A stretch of DNA of 9,724 nt from an uncultured Bacilli bacterium (GCA_944371545.1 CALVXT010000039.1:1-9724), one strand, 5' to 3'; shown: positions 1-8,032, numbered from the stretch's first letter. Notes: generated by a model not told the origin, from the letters alone. A program made the numbers and translations.

Positions 1-1
1 A

Positions 2-370
2 TCAACAAACAATGTTTATTCAGTTATTTTAAATGATTCTGAAAATACTCTTAAAATCAATTATGAGTTAAACGATCCAGAAGCTAAAGTGGTTTTTCAT
101 AATAATGAATACGTGGAAAATGGTGAGAATAAAATGGAACTCGAAATCGAAAATACTGATGGGACAAAAGAAGTTTATACATTTTATTTAGAAAAAGAAG
201 AAACAACTCCCGTATTTAACGAAACAATATTAGCAAATAACATTAGTGGCCAAAAAGAAATTCCGTTTTTATCCTGGTATGTAGGAATTGGATGTTTTAC
301 CGTTATTGCATTATTGTTTAAAATAATTGTATTAGGATTTAAAAAAAGAAAGAAATGTGCGAAAAAGTAG
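2..370 (+). CDS. C-terminal part of a membrane-anchored surface protein with a cadherin-like beta-sandwich domain (5' partial)
   Basis: The frame is open from the window edge, so the gene begins upstream. A GTG at 89 lies inside the domain and has no ribosome binding site, so it is not a start. About 122 residues are visible. Residues 1-65 have the spacing of a cadherin-like beta-sandwich repeat: a short strand, then LNDPEAKVVF, then VENGENKMELEIENTDGTKEVYTF; compare the family pattern of a G-N segment followed by a DGT-x-x-Y strand. A polar linker follows, then one hydrophobic membrane helix (about residues 89-112, from FLSWYVGIG to IVLGF) and a very basic tail, KKRKKCAKK. There is no LPXTG motif, so anchoring would be by the helix with the repeat outside the cell. 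Such repeats occur in adhesins and surface proteins. The rest of the protein and its ligand are not visible. The stop codon lies inside a terminator hairpin. Confidence 0.7.
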   Translation, partial: STNNVYSVILNDSENTLKINYELNDPEAKVVFHNNEYVENGENKMELEIENTDGTKEVYTFYLEKEETTPVFNETILANNISGQKEIPFLSWYVGIGCFTVIALLFKIIVLGFKKRKKCAKK

Positions 371-382
371 CACATTTTTTTT
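349..382 (+). terminator. Rho-independent terminator closing the surface-protein gene
   Basis: AAATGTGC (353-360) pairs with GCACATTT (370-377) around a 9-nt loop. The stem can extend outwards through A-T and one G-T pair, and a run of nine T follows from 374. The stop codon TAG (368-370) sits at the loop/stem boundary, so the hairpin overlaps the end of the coding sequence. It separates the first gene from the tail-collar/Rhs operon. Confidence 0.8.
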
Positions 383-401
383 AATTTCGCATATTTATAC
401 A

Positions 402-446
402 GTGAGAGGCATATAATGCTTTTTTATATGACTTTTAAAATCTCAC
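402..446 (+). promoter_or_regulatory. Possible promoter with nested inverted repeats upstream of the tail-collar/Rhs operon
   Basis: A perfect TATAAT lies at 412-417, but no good -35 hexamer is found 16-19 bp upstream, so the promoter is weak or activator-dependent if real. Two inverted repeats are nested here: GTGAGA (402-407) with TCTCAC (441-446), and CATATAA (410-416) with TTATATG (424-430). The -10 lies within the inner repeat. This could be a repressor operator or a folded leader RNA; in AT-rich DNA the inner repeat could also be chance. It is the only candidate promoter between the terminator and the gene at 466. Confidence 0.35.
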
Positions 447-465
447 AATTAGAAAGGAAGTAATT

Positions 466-1881
466 ATGAATTTAGATGAGATGAAAAAAAACAGTGTAAA
501 TAGTGTGGAATTAGTTGATTCTTTAAATGCTCCATTATTGGAGCTTAAGGTAGCCTTAACTACATCTAGCACAATACCTGCAGAAAGTGATTTAAAGGTT
601 TTTATTGATGATCATGAAACAGATGAGTCAAATCGTAAAACCATTATTTATCCGCTTTCTAAAACATTACAGTATGCAAACGGAGAGACAGATAAGTTTA
701 TTTTAGAACCAGTTTTTAAAGGAAATATGGTTCAAATGAAAGCTTATATCGAGCGAAGATTAACTCATTCAGTTATCGAACAATCAATTTCTATCGGGGA
801 CGATTTAAGCGGGGCAAAACTGTCTTTAACTTTAACAAGATTTATGTTATATAATGCAATAAATATTTTAGAAAGTTCTAATTATAAAATTGTCGACAAA
901 ACAGACTCTATTGATGGTAATCAAATTGAAACGATAGCTATCAGAAAACAAGATGATACATTAGTAGATATTTTGTTTCAATATGATGGAACAAATAATG
1001 CGGTACTAATGAACACAGAAGAATATGTTTTACCTGATGACTTTGGAACGGTAACTAATATTTATGAATTGACAAATTTAGATAATTATATGAAAAAAAT
1101 GACAGTTGGAGAACTTGAAGTTTTGGAAACTCCAATCATTGAAGAACTTACATATCAACCTATTCTTATGTTTTCTTCTTATAACAAAATTTCTACTAAT
1201 TATGAAAATGCAGAATTAAGTTTGATTTATCCTAAAAATACTGATTTTATGAAGTACTTTTTAATAAGTAGTTTTTCTTATAGTTTGAATAATGAAGATA
1301 AGTTTTTAACTTTGGATGATATTTATTTTAAAAATTGTTTTACAGAAATAGAAAAAGAGAAAATTAATGCAGCTTTTAATAAGTTAACAATTAAATGTTT
1401 AAATTCTGTAAGCAACAATTTTAGTTTAGATTGTGATGGGAATTTGGTAGTAAATAGTATTACAACAAAGGTTCAAGACGAATCTTCTGAAAATATTGAT
1501 TTTAATCAAATCTATCCTGTTGGTTCAATTTATTTAAGTGTAAATTCAACAAATCCGAGCACTTTATTTGGAGGATCTTGGGAAGCATTTGCAGCCGGTA
1601 GAACTTTAGTTGGAATAGATGCAAATCAAGATGAATTTAATGCAGTAAATAAAATTGGTGGAGAGAAAAAACATACTTTAAGAATTGATGAGATGCCTAG
1701 TCATGATCATAAGCGTCCAAATTCTATTCTTTATAACGGAAATTCATCGTGGTGGATAGGTGGCGCTGGTGGTACAACGATTGAGGTCGTTGAAACTCCA
1801 ACAAGTACTTCTGGTGGTAATCAAGCACATAATAATTTACAACCCTATATAACGGTTTATATGTGGAAGAGAGTTGCATAG
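466..1881 (+). CDS. Phage tail-collar / baseplate Gp10 C-terminal domain protein
   Basis: 471 residues. The ATG at 466 is preceded by AAAGGAAG (453-460) at 5-nt spacing. The C-terminal 126 residues (about 346-471) show the classic tail-collar/Gp10-C pattern: YPVGSIYLSVNSTNPSTLFGGSW, then a glycine-rich turn, then GGEKKHTLRIDEMPSHDH with its histidine cluster, and finally NNLQPYITVYMWKRVA. In phages this domain caps short tail fibres or baseplate spikes as an intertwined trimer. The first 340 or so residues are mixed alpha/beta and I do not recognise them. There is no signal peptide or membrane helix. No other phage structural gene is visible, so this looks like a domesticated fibre-type protein rather than part of a prophage. 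Its stop codon overlaps the ribosome binding site of the Rhs gene, so the two are probably co-expressed. A structural fibre or adaptor role for the neighbouring Rhs protein is inference. Confidence 0.85.
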   Translation: MNLDEMKKNSVNSVELVDSLNAPLLELKVALTTSSTIPAESDLKVFIDDHETDESNRKTIIYPLSKTLQYANGETDKFILEPVFKGNMVQMKAYIERRLTHSVIEQSISIGDDLSGAKLSLTLTRFMLYNAINILESSNYKIVDKTDSIDGNQIETIAIRKQDDTLVDILFQYDGTNNAVLMNTEEYVLPDDFGTVTNIYELTNLDNYMKKMTVGELEVLETPIIEELTYQPILMFSSYNKISTNYENAELSLIYPKNTDFMKYFLISSFSYSLNNEDKFLTLDDIYFKNCFTEIEKEKINAAFNKLTIKCLNSVSNNFSLDCDGNLVVNSITTKVQDESSENIDFNQIYPVGSIYLSVNSTNPSTLFGGSWEAFAAGRTLVGIDANQDEFNAVNKIGGEKKHTLRIDEMPSHDHKRPNSILYNGNSSWWIGGAGGTTIEVVETPTSTSGGNQAHNNLQPYITVYMWKRVA

Positions 1882-1886
1882 GAGGT
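1880..1886 (+). promoter_or_regulatory. Ribosome binding site fixing the Rhs start at 1892
   Basis: AGGAGGT overlaps the upstream TAG stop (1879-1881) and lies 5 nt before the ATG at 1892. An in-frame TTG at 1874 would extend the protein by six residues but would place this site inside the gene, so 1892 is the preferred start. The arrangement implies translational coupling. Confidence 0.85.
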
Positions 1887-1891
1887 TTTGT

Positions 1892-4240
1892 ATGAAAGAA
1901 TTAAAAAATTTGAGAAAACCTCGTGAAAAACATTTTTTGAATGAAAATGGACTTATTACAGCTTATATGTATAATGAAGACATTCATTATCTAAAAAATA
2001 ATGAATATCAGGAAATTGATAATTCTTTAATTGAAAAAGAAAACTATTTTCAAAATAAAGAAAATAGTTTTCAAGCACATTTTTTTAAAAATAGTGAAAA
2101 TAAAATTTTTGAAATAATAAAAGATAAAAATTTTCTTTCTTTCTCTTTAAATAATTCAAATCATTCTATTATCACTACTAATAAATATGCTATAACCTAT
2201 CAAAATATTTTAAAAAATATAGATATTACCTATCAGTTTATTCATAATAAAATTAAAGATACCATTCTTTTAAAAGACAAAGATAATGATTTTCAAAAAT
2301 TAAAGTTTATTATCAGAACAAATCTAGAATTAAAAATAGAAAGTAATGAAATTTTTCTTTTTGAACAAGGTAAATTCATTTATAAAATTGAAGCACCTAT
2401 TTTATTAGATAAAAACAAGAATTTATATCCAGTTCATTATGTTTTAGTAAAAAATGAACAGGAATATTTTCTTTCATTTCATATAGATGAGTCTTTGCTG
2501 CAAGAAAGTGAACTATATCCATTTATTCTTGATCCTACAATTGTGAATGACGATAAGAAAAATGTCTATGATACCTATATTTATCCGGGAGATGAAAATG
2601 TTGATCGAAATAGTCAAGAATTTTTAAAAGTTGGTGTAGATGAAAACAATGTTACTTATCGGATTTTAGCAAAATTTGATTTACCGACTATTGGAACTGG
2701 ATGTGAAATAATCGGAGCAACCGCTGTATTCGTAAGTCATCTAAGTGATTTTATTATTATAAATGATAAATACATTCATAAAACTTTATTGGCACATCAA
2801 ATTACTCAGGCATGGAGCGAAGAAAATGCTAATTGGGAAAATATGCATGATAAGTATAATTCACATATTGAAGATTATTTTCAAGCGTTTAAAACAGAGT
2901 TTGACGGTACAACGGGCAAATATTTTTTCAAAAGTACATCTATGAATATTACTAATATAGTAAAAAAATGGTATGCAGGTGAAGAAAATAATGGGATTTT
3001 ACTTAAGTTAGAAGATGAAGTATATGGTGAAGATAGTTTACATATGTTTTATTCGAAGAATAACAATATTACTGAAGTAAATGATCAAATAGATGATCCG
3101 AAACCTTATCTTTTAGTTTCGTATCGTAATTTTAATGGTTTAGAAGATTATATGACGTATCAAAATATCCCGTTTCAAGAAGGAACTGGATATGTAAATA
3201 ATTTAACTGGAAATTTAACAACGGTTTTTAGAGTTAATGAAACTATTGGCGGAAAATTTCCGATTGAATTAAGTTTGATTTATAATGCAAATGATGTTGT
3301 GTTGAACAACAATATTGGACTTGGAAAAGGGTATCGTTGGAATTTTCATCAAACTTTAGAAGAAGTCGAAATTTCAGGACTTTCTTATTTAGAATTTATA
3401 GATTCTGATGGTACAACTCATTATTTTTCAAAACTTGACGACACAACCTATCAAGATGAAGATGGTTTAAATTTTACTATTACTTTAGATGGTGAAAAAT
3501 ATGTATTAAAAGACAAAGAAAATCATCAAAAGATTTTTGAAAAAAGTGGGAATTTATACTATTTAAAGAAAATTATTGATACCTATCAAAACGAAGTGAT
3601 CATTTCTTATAATCAAAATCATTTGATTAGTGAAGTGAAAGATGCAAATAACGAAAGTATTTATATCACCTATGAAGAAAATAAAATTACTACAACAAGT
3701 TCATATGATACTAGTATTTTAAATATTCAAAATGAAAAAATTACAAGTCTCGTAACGAAACAAGGAACAACTAGTTTTGCTTATGACTCTAAAGATTTGA
3801 TTTCAAAAGTTACAGATATAAATTTGTTAGAAACGGAATTTGTTTATTATGAAACGAGTCCTTATCGTTTGAAAAAAATCATCGAAAAAGGAGTAGATGG
3901 AACTACAGGAAACACTTTAGAATTTTTGTATTCTTTTTTAGCCACAAAAACGGTTAATCAAAAAGGGCAAGTCAAAAATTATTTGTTTAATTCTCAAGGA
4001 AATACGATTAATATTACCAGTTTAAAAGATGATCTGGATTTTAAAAATGGGTATGGAACAGAGGACGTTTATGACGTAAATGAAAACACAAAAAATAAAT
4101 TGTCTTTACGTATTCCTATTATGAAATATGTAAAAAATTTATTTCCTGATCCGAGTTTTGAACAAAAAGAAGGAGAATTTATCTATGATATTGCAACAAT
4201 AGATACTCTAAATGCACGAAGTGGGGAAAAATGTGTTTGA
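1892..4240 (+). CDS. Rhs/YD-repeat polymorphic toxin, N-terminal part (DNRLRE-type), ended by an in-frame TGA
   Basis: 782 residues up to the TGA at 4238. The start is set by AGGAGGT at 1880-1886. The N-terminus (LRKPREKHFLNENGLITAY, then HYLKNNEYQEIDNSL) matches the leader of Bacillota DNRLRE-type Rhs proteins, where a similar W/Y-QEIDN-L motif is typical; no Sec signal is visible. Residues about 222-414 are a DNRLRE/CBM96-like beta-sandwich (VYDTYIYPG, RILAKFDLP, AWSEENANWENM, YLLVSYRNF). Residues about 415-550 form the Rhs entry region with NNLTGNLTT and a YRWNFHQTL motif. Residues about 550-713 are YD-type beta-hairpin repeats. From about 748 (NLFPDPSFEQ) a jelly-roll domain begins and is cut at residue 783. 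The same frame continues without a gap to 8032, so this is the front part of one gene and not a complete protein. The intact family member would build a hollow beta-shell enclosing a C-terminal toxin. If made, this fragment lacks the toxin and most of the shell. Confidence 0.8.
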   Translation: MKELKNLRKPREKHFLNENGLITAYMYNEDIHYLKNNEYQEIDNSLIEKENYFQNKENSFQAHFFKNSENKIFEIIKDKNFLSFSLNNSNHSIITTNKYAITYQNILKNIDITYQFIHNKIKDTILLKDKDNDFQKLKFIIRTNLELKIESNEIFLFEQGKFIYKIEAPILLDKNKNLYPVHYVLVKNEQEYFLSFHIDESLLQESELYPFILDPTIVNDDKKNVYDTYIYPGDENVDRNSQEFLKVGVDENNVTYRILAKFDLPTIGTGCEIIGATAVFVSHLSDFIIINDKYIHKTLLAHQITQAWSEENANWENMHDKYNSHIEDYFQAFKTEFDGTTGKYFFKSTSMNITNIVKKWYAGEENNGILLKLEDEVYGEDSLHMFYSKNNNITEVNDQIDDPKPYLLVSYRNFNGLEDYMTYQNIPFQEGTGYVNNLTGNLTTVFRVNETIGGKFPIELSLIYNANDVVLNNNIGLGKGYRWNFHQTLEEVEISGLSYLEFIDSDGTTHYFSKLDDTTYQDEDGLNFTITLDGEKYVLKDKENHQKIFEKSGNLYYLKKIIDTYQNEVIISYNQNHLISEVKDANNESIYITYEENKITTTSSYDTSILNIQNEKITSLVTKQGTTSFAYDSKDLISKVTDINLLETEFVYYETSPYRLKKIIEKGVDGTTGNTLEFLYSFLATKTVNQKGQVKNYLFNSQGNTINITSLKDDLDFKNGYGTEDVYDVNENTKNKLSLRIPIMKYVKNLFPDPSFEQKEGEFIYDIATIDTLNARSGEKCV
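4238..4240 (+). other. In-frame TGA interrupting the Rhs gene
   Basis: Codon 783 of the frame that starts at 1892 is TGA, between GEKCV and TNYETDIPL. The frame before and after is the same (positions 2 modulo 3), with no insertion or deletion. The sequence on both sides belongs to a single jelly-roll domain (about codons 748-875). Trp is TGG at 15 other places in this frame, so TGA is not a general Trp codon here. One-base changes from TGG (Trp), CGA (Arg) or GGA (Gly) would all give it. The likely explanations are a nonsense mutation or a sequencing/assembly error; readthrough is less likely. Confidence 0.9.
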
Positions 4241-4264
4241 ACAAATTATGAAACAGATATTCCT

Positions 4265-7200
4265 TTGCCTACTGTTTCTCAATCAGGTTATTATACTTTC
4301 AGCGGTTATTTTAAACATACAAGTGGTATGGAACTAACTATCCGAACTTCAAACGCAAGTGTTTCTGAAACAAAATATTATACATTTACTGATGAGTATA
4401 AACGATATTTTTTAACGGCTTATTTAGAAGCAAATACTTCTTATCATGTTACTGTTTTTCCAATAAATAATTCGACGGTTTATATGGATGATTTTCAATT
4501 TGAAAGTGGGGAAGTGGTTAATTATCTTAATTTGATTGAAAATTCGGATTTCAGCGAGGGAATGAATGGATGGACTAACTCGGTTTACTCTTTGAACGGA
4601 GAGGAAGTTACAAATGATGATGAGATTATTACTTTAGAAAATGGCCAAACTGTGTATCAAATGAATTGTAAATCTACCCTTAGTAAAAGTTTGACAAAAA
4701 GATTACAAATTGATGGAAAAAAAGGAGATAGCTATCGAATTTCTTTTTGGTACAAGAATGAGGGATTACGAGATGGTTCCATTGCAATAGGCAATATTGC
4801 CCTTTTAACATTTGGGTATACTTCTGAAATTCCGCACGGGGTACCTACATATAGTTTAAATCCGCATGCAACAGAGTGGCAGTATTTCGAAAAAATTATT
4901 GTTGCTGAAGAAGATTATACAAGTGTTACGTTAAATATTATGGCTCAGTTTAATGTAAATAAACTTTATTTTACTAATCTATATTTAGTAAAAGATTTTA
5001 GTGCTACTTCTTTTGATTATGATGATGAGGGAAATTTAATCTCTTCAACAGACCTTGCTCATTCTACTTCAACATTTCAGTATGATGCGAATAATCAATT
5101 AGTTAGTAATTTTGCTCCAAAAGGAAATAATTTTCATTTTGAATATGATAATCAAGATTCTCAAAAATTATTACAAGGAGTTTCTACTAAAGGAATTGCT
5201 AATCAGTTAAAATATGACTCTAATCAAAATCCGATTCAAACAATTATTAAAAGTGTAAATTCATCTTTATCTTTAACTGAAGAATACTTTTATATAAGAA
5301 AGAAAGCTACAGATAAATATTTAGTTGCGGATTTTTATAGTAATAGGCCTATTTTAAAGGCTTTTGAATGCAATTTAAGTCGCTTCCAATTAGAATTAGA
5401 ACATGATGAAGAACAAAATAAAGACTATTATTATATAAAAACAGACTTTATTTCTAAATACTTTGCGTATCGTGAAAATATTAGTGAGAAAATTGCGCTT
5501 GTAGATACGAAGGAACAGGCTAGTCTATTTGAATTAATTGAAAATAAAAATGGTAGTTATACTTTACGAATCAAACGAGTAGTTTCCACTGATCCTGAAG
5601 ATATCACGCAAGACTCTTGTATTACTTTTGATGAAGAGGATAATTTAATTATTGAAGTGTATCATATGGATGATCCAAGTCAAGAATTGTTTTTTGAAAG
5701 TGCTGAAACCCCTTTATATGTAGAAACAAAAGCGGAATATGAAGAAACAGGAAAGTTTGTTTCTAAAACCATTGATTCTTTAGAAAAAGTTACTCTTTAC
5801 GATATTGATGAACTTACAGGTTTAACAAACAGTATTACTAATCCAAAAGAACAAACTATATATTATGAGTATAATGATAAAGAACAAGTAACCAAAATTA
5901 AGAAAAATGAAAAAGAAATTCTTTATGCTTATAATACTCAAAATTTACTTTCAAAAATTACAAGCAATAATAAGGAATATACTTTTGATTATGATGAATT
6001 TTTAAATAAAAAGCAAACAAAAATCAATAATCAAATTCTTTCAACGAATCAATATGAAGAAAATAATGGAAATTTAGCAAGTGTCAATTACGGAAACGGA
6101 AACACAATTTCCTATACATATGATGATTTTAATCGTTTAAAAACCCACACCAAAAATGGTAGTGTATATACTTATTATTATGACAATATGAATAATTTAA
6201 GTAGAATTACTTCTAATGAAGAAACGTATGAATATAGTTATGATTTAGCTGGAAGAATAAGCAGTTATTTATATAATCAAAAAGAGTATTTCTCAGGACA
6301 AACTACTATAGATTACGAATATGATAGTAATGGCAATGTTACCAAAAAACGTTTATCTAATGGGTTAGCTATAGAATATACTTATGATGAAGATGATAAT
6401 ATCATTAAAGTAAATGTTAACAATGCAACTTTAAATTATCAACGAGATTATTTAGGAAGATTAGTGGGTAAGAATATTAAAAATCAAATTCCAATTGAAT
6501 ATACGTATTATACAAATGGAAATAAAACATCTTTTGTTTTAAAAAGCATGAAAATTCAAAATGAATTATACAAATATTTCTATGATGATACATATAATTT
6601 GAGTAAAATATTTAAAAATCAAAAACTTTACCAAGAATATGTATATGATGATTTTGATGAGTTAATAGAAGAACATCATTATGAAAGAGGAAGAACATAT
6701 CGTTATACGTATGATGATTCTGGAAACATTTTGTTTAAAAGAGAATATGAGTTAAATACTTTTAACCTTTATCATGAAGATAAGTTTTCTTATGAAAACG
6801 AAAATTGGGAGGATCAATTAACAAAATTTAATGATATAGAAATCACTTATGATGCAATTGGTAATCCGACAAGTATTGGAGATGCAACACTTACTTGGGC
6901 AAATGGAAGAGAATTGCAAAGTTATCAAAATGGAGATTTACAAGTTTCTTATAAGTATAATAAGGATGGAATTCAAAGAAAAAAAATTATTAATAATGTA
7001 GAAACAGAATACTTTACAGAAAATAGCTCGATATTATTTGAAACCACCAGCGGTGTTATGTTATACTATTTACGAGATGACAACAATAGCCTACTAGGAT
7101 TCATTTATAATGGAACAACCTATTATTATAAGAAAAATCTTCAAGATGATATTGTTGGCATCTATACAAGTAATTTTGAACTCATAGCAACCTATGAATA

Positions 7201-8032
7201 TGATGCATGGGGAAAAATACTAAGCATAAAAGACCAAAACAATAACGAAATTACAGATGAAACTCATATTGCTATGATTAATCCATTTAGATATAGGTCT
7301 TACTACTATGATAAAGAAACAAAACTTTATTATTTAAATAGTAGATACTATAATCCAGAATGGGGAAGATTTATTAATGGCGATGCTTACATCACGACGG
7401 ATAGTGGGATGTTAGGATATAATATGTATTTATATTGTAATAATGAACCAATTCGTCATAAAGATACTAATGGAAAATGGATATTAGTAGGATTATTATG
7501 GATGATTGCCGGAGCGACTATTGCTGCAACTGCTACTGCGGTTATGATATTGGATAATGATAAAAAACAAAAACTTAATTCTAAAAAAGAAATCAGAGAT
7601 GTACAAAAAAAGAATGCATTTAAGCCTAAAATAGAAAATAATCAATTTCGGCAAACCTTAAAAAACAACGTTCAACAAGTTGTTGATGATACAGAAAATA
7701 TGAATTCTGCACAGAAGTTGGGATATTTTGTGAATAATGTAAAAACAAATGCTAGATATGATTTAAAAAATCAAGATCCTTGGAAAAATTCCACTATATT
7801 TTATGAAGGACATTGGATGGAATCTCAGGATATTGGTAACTATAATTTTGGATACATCGGAAGAGCATTAGGATATGATATTAACTTTTTAACCCTAGGT
7901 GCCGGAGGTTATCAAGTATTGTCAGGAACAACTAACCTTGGTTATTGCTTTTCGAGTTCATTTTGTGATGATCCTAGAGATACATATTATATTAAATTAG
8001 GAGCTATTGCCTATGATAGAGATTATAATTAA
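4265..8032 (+). CDS. Rhs/YD-repeat polymorphic toxin, C-terminal part with beta-trefoil insertion, Rhs core and type 44-like toxin domain
   Basis: This is the continuation of the gene that starts at 1892. The TTG at 4265 and the ATG at 4328 are the first possible starts, but neither has a ribosome binding site, so independent translation is doubtful. Codon numbers count from 1892. The rest of the first jelly-roll runs to about 875. A second (LIENSDFSEGMNGW) runs about 881-1037. YD repeats span about 1040-1130. A probable beta-trefoil lectin-like insertion spans 1132-1270 (YFYIRKKATDKYL, YYYIKTDFISKYF, SYTLRIKRV). A long YD-repeat block spans about 1275-1790 (for example DYEYDSNGNVTKKR). The Rhs core signature is at 1797-1863: NPFRYRSYYYDKETKLYYL, SRYYNPEWGRFINGD, GYNMYLYCNNEP. 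A hydrophobic segment (1864-1888) and the toxin domain (about 1889-2046) follow. The toxin's GNYNFGYIGRALGY, GAGGYQ and CDDPRD motifs resemble polymorphic toxin type 44 (Ntox44); its target is not deduced here. The stop is TAA, and the immunity candidate begins 42 bp later. Confidence 0.82.
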   Translation: MPTVSQSGYYTFSGYFKHTSGMELTIRTSNASVSETKYYTFTDEYKRYFLTAYLEANTSYHVTVFPINNSTVYMDDFQFESGEVVNYLNLIENSDFSEGMNGWTNSVYSLNGEEVTNDDEIITLENGQTVYQMNCKSTLSKSLTKRLQIDGKKGDSYRISFWYKNEGLRDGSIAIGNIALLTFGYTSEIPHGVPTYSLNPHATEWQYFEKIIVAEEDYTSVTLNIMAQFNVNKLYFTNLYLVKDFSATSFDYDDEGNLISSTDLAHSTSTFQYDANNQLVSNFAPKGNNFHFEYDNQDSQKLLQGVSTKGIANQLKYDSNQNPIQTIIKSVNSSLSLTEEYFYIRKKATDKYLVADFYSNRPILKAFECNLSRFQLELEHDEEQNKDYYYIKTDFISKYFAYRENISEKIALVDTKEQASLFELIENKNGSYTLRIKRVVSTDPEDITQDSCITFDEEDNLIIEVYHMDDPSQELFFESAETPLYVETKAEYEETGKFVSKTIDSLEKVTLYDIDELTGLTNSITNPKEQTIYYEYNDKEQVTKIKKNEKEILYAYNTQNLLSKITSNNKEYTFDYDEFLNKKQTKINNQILSTNQYEENNGNLASVNYGNGNTISYTYDDFNRLKTHTKNGSVYTYYYDNMNNLSRITSNEETYEYSYDLAGRISSYLYNQKEYFSGQTTIDYEYDSNGNVTKKRLSNGLAIEYTYDEDDNIIKVNVNNATLNYQRDYLGRLVGKNIKNQIPIEYTYYTNGNKTSFVLKSMKIQNELYKYFYDDTYNLSKIFKNQKLYQEYVYDDFDELIEEHHYERGRTYRYTYDDSGNILFKREYELNTFNLYHEDKFSYENENWEDQLTKFNDIEITYDAIGNPTSIGDATLTWANGRELQSYQNGDLQVSYKYNKDGIQRKKIINNVETEYFTENSSILFETTSGVMLYYLRDDNNSLLGFIYNGTTYYYKKNLQDDIVGIYTSNFELIATYEYDAWGKILSIKDQNNNEITDETHIAMINPFRYRSYYYDKETKLYYLNSRYYNPEWGRFINGDAYITTDSGMLGYNMYLYCNNEPIRHKDTNGKWILVGLLWMIAGATIAATATAVMILDNDKKQKLNSKKEIRDVQKKNAFKPKIENNQFRQTLKNNVQQVVDDTENMNSAQKLGYFVNNVKTNARYDLKNQDPWKNSTIFYEGHWMESQDIGNYNFGYIGRALGYDINFLTLGAGGYQVLSGTTNLGYCFSSSFCDDPRDTYYIKLGAIAYDRDYN
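5285..5700 (+). other. Probable beta-trefoil (ricin-type) domain inserted in the YD-repeat shell
   Basis: About 139 residues interrupt the YD repeats and lack the Y-x-Y-D pattern. They contain pseudo-repeats that each start with an aromatic-I/L-R/K strand: YFYIRKKATDKYLVADF, YYYIKTDFISKYFAYREN and SYTLRIKRV. Between them are segments such as RFQLEL and LFELIEN, which resemble the Q-x-W/F positions of trefoil lectins. A sugar-binding role is inferred from the fold guess only. Confidence 0.5.
7556..8032 (+). other. Variable C-terminal toxin region after the Rhs core
   Basis: The last 158 or so codons follow the core signature ending in HKDTNGKW and the hydrophobic segment WILVGLLWMIAGATIAATA. 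They begin with a lysine-rich linker (DNDKKQKLNSKKEIRDVQKK). The globular part starts near NAFKPKIENNQFRQTLKNN. The pattern F-x-x-x-VKTNARYDLK, DPWK, YEGHWM, QDIGNYNFGYIGRALGY, GAGGYQVLSGT, then a CxDDPRD and I-x-x-GA-x-AYD, is what I associate with polymorphic toxin type 44. The assignment rests on remembered motifs, not on a search. Two cysteines (YCFSSSFC) lie just before DDPRD. Confidence 0.68.

Noticed and set aside
184..375. 63-aa - strand frame over the end of the first gene
   Set aside because: It is antisense to a supported coding region and includes the terminator; its product looks like low-complexity shadow sequence.
2763..2945. 60-aa + strand frame inside the Rhs gene
   Set aside because: It lies out of frame within clear DNRLRE-domain coding sequence and has no ribosome binding site.
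4238..4240. TGA read as tryptophan under an altered genetic code
   Set aside because: About two dozen Trp codons in the window are TGG and only one in-frame TGA is seen. An AT-rich genome using TGA for Trp would use it mostly.
4238..4278. Selenocysteine insertion at the TGA
   Set aside because: The residue lies in a carbohydrate-binding-type jelly-roll, not a redox motif, and the downstream hairpin is weak and unlike a bacterial SECIS.
8024..8029. TATAAT at the 3' end of the toxin gene as an immunity promoter
   Set aside because: No -35 at proper spacing (TTGCCT is only 11 bp upstream), and such hexamers are common in this AT-rich sequence.
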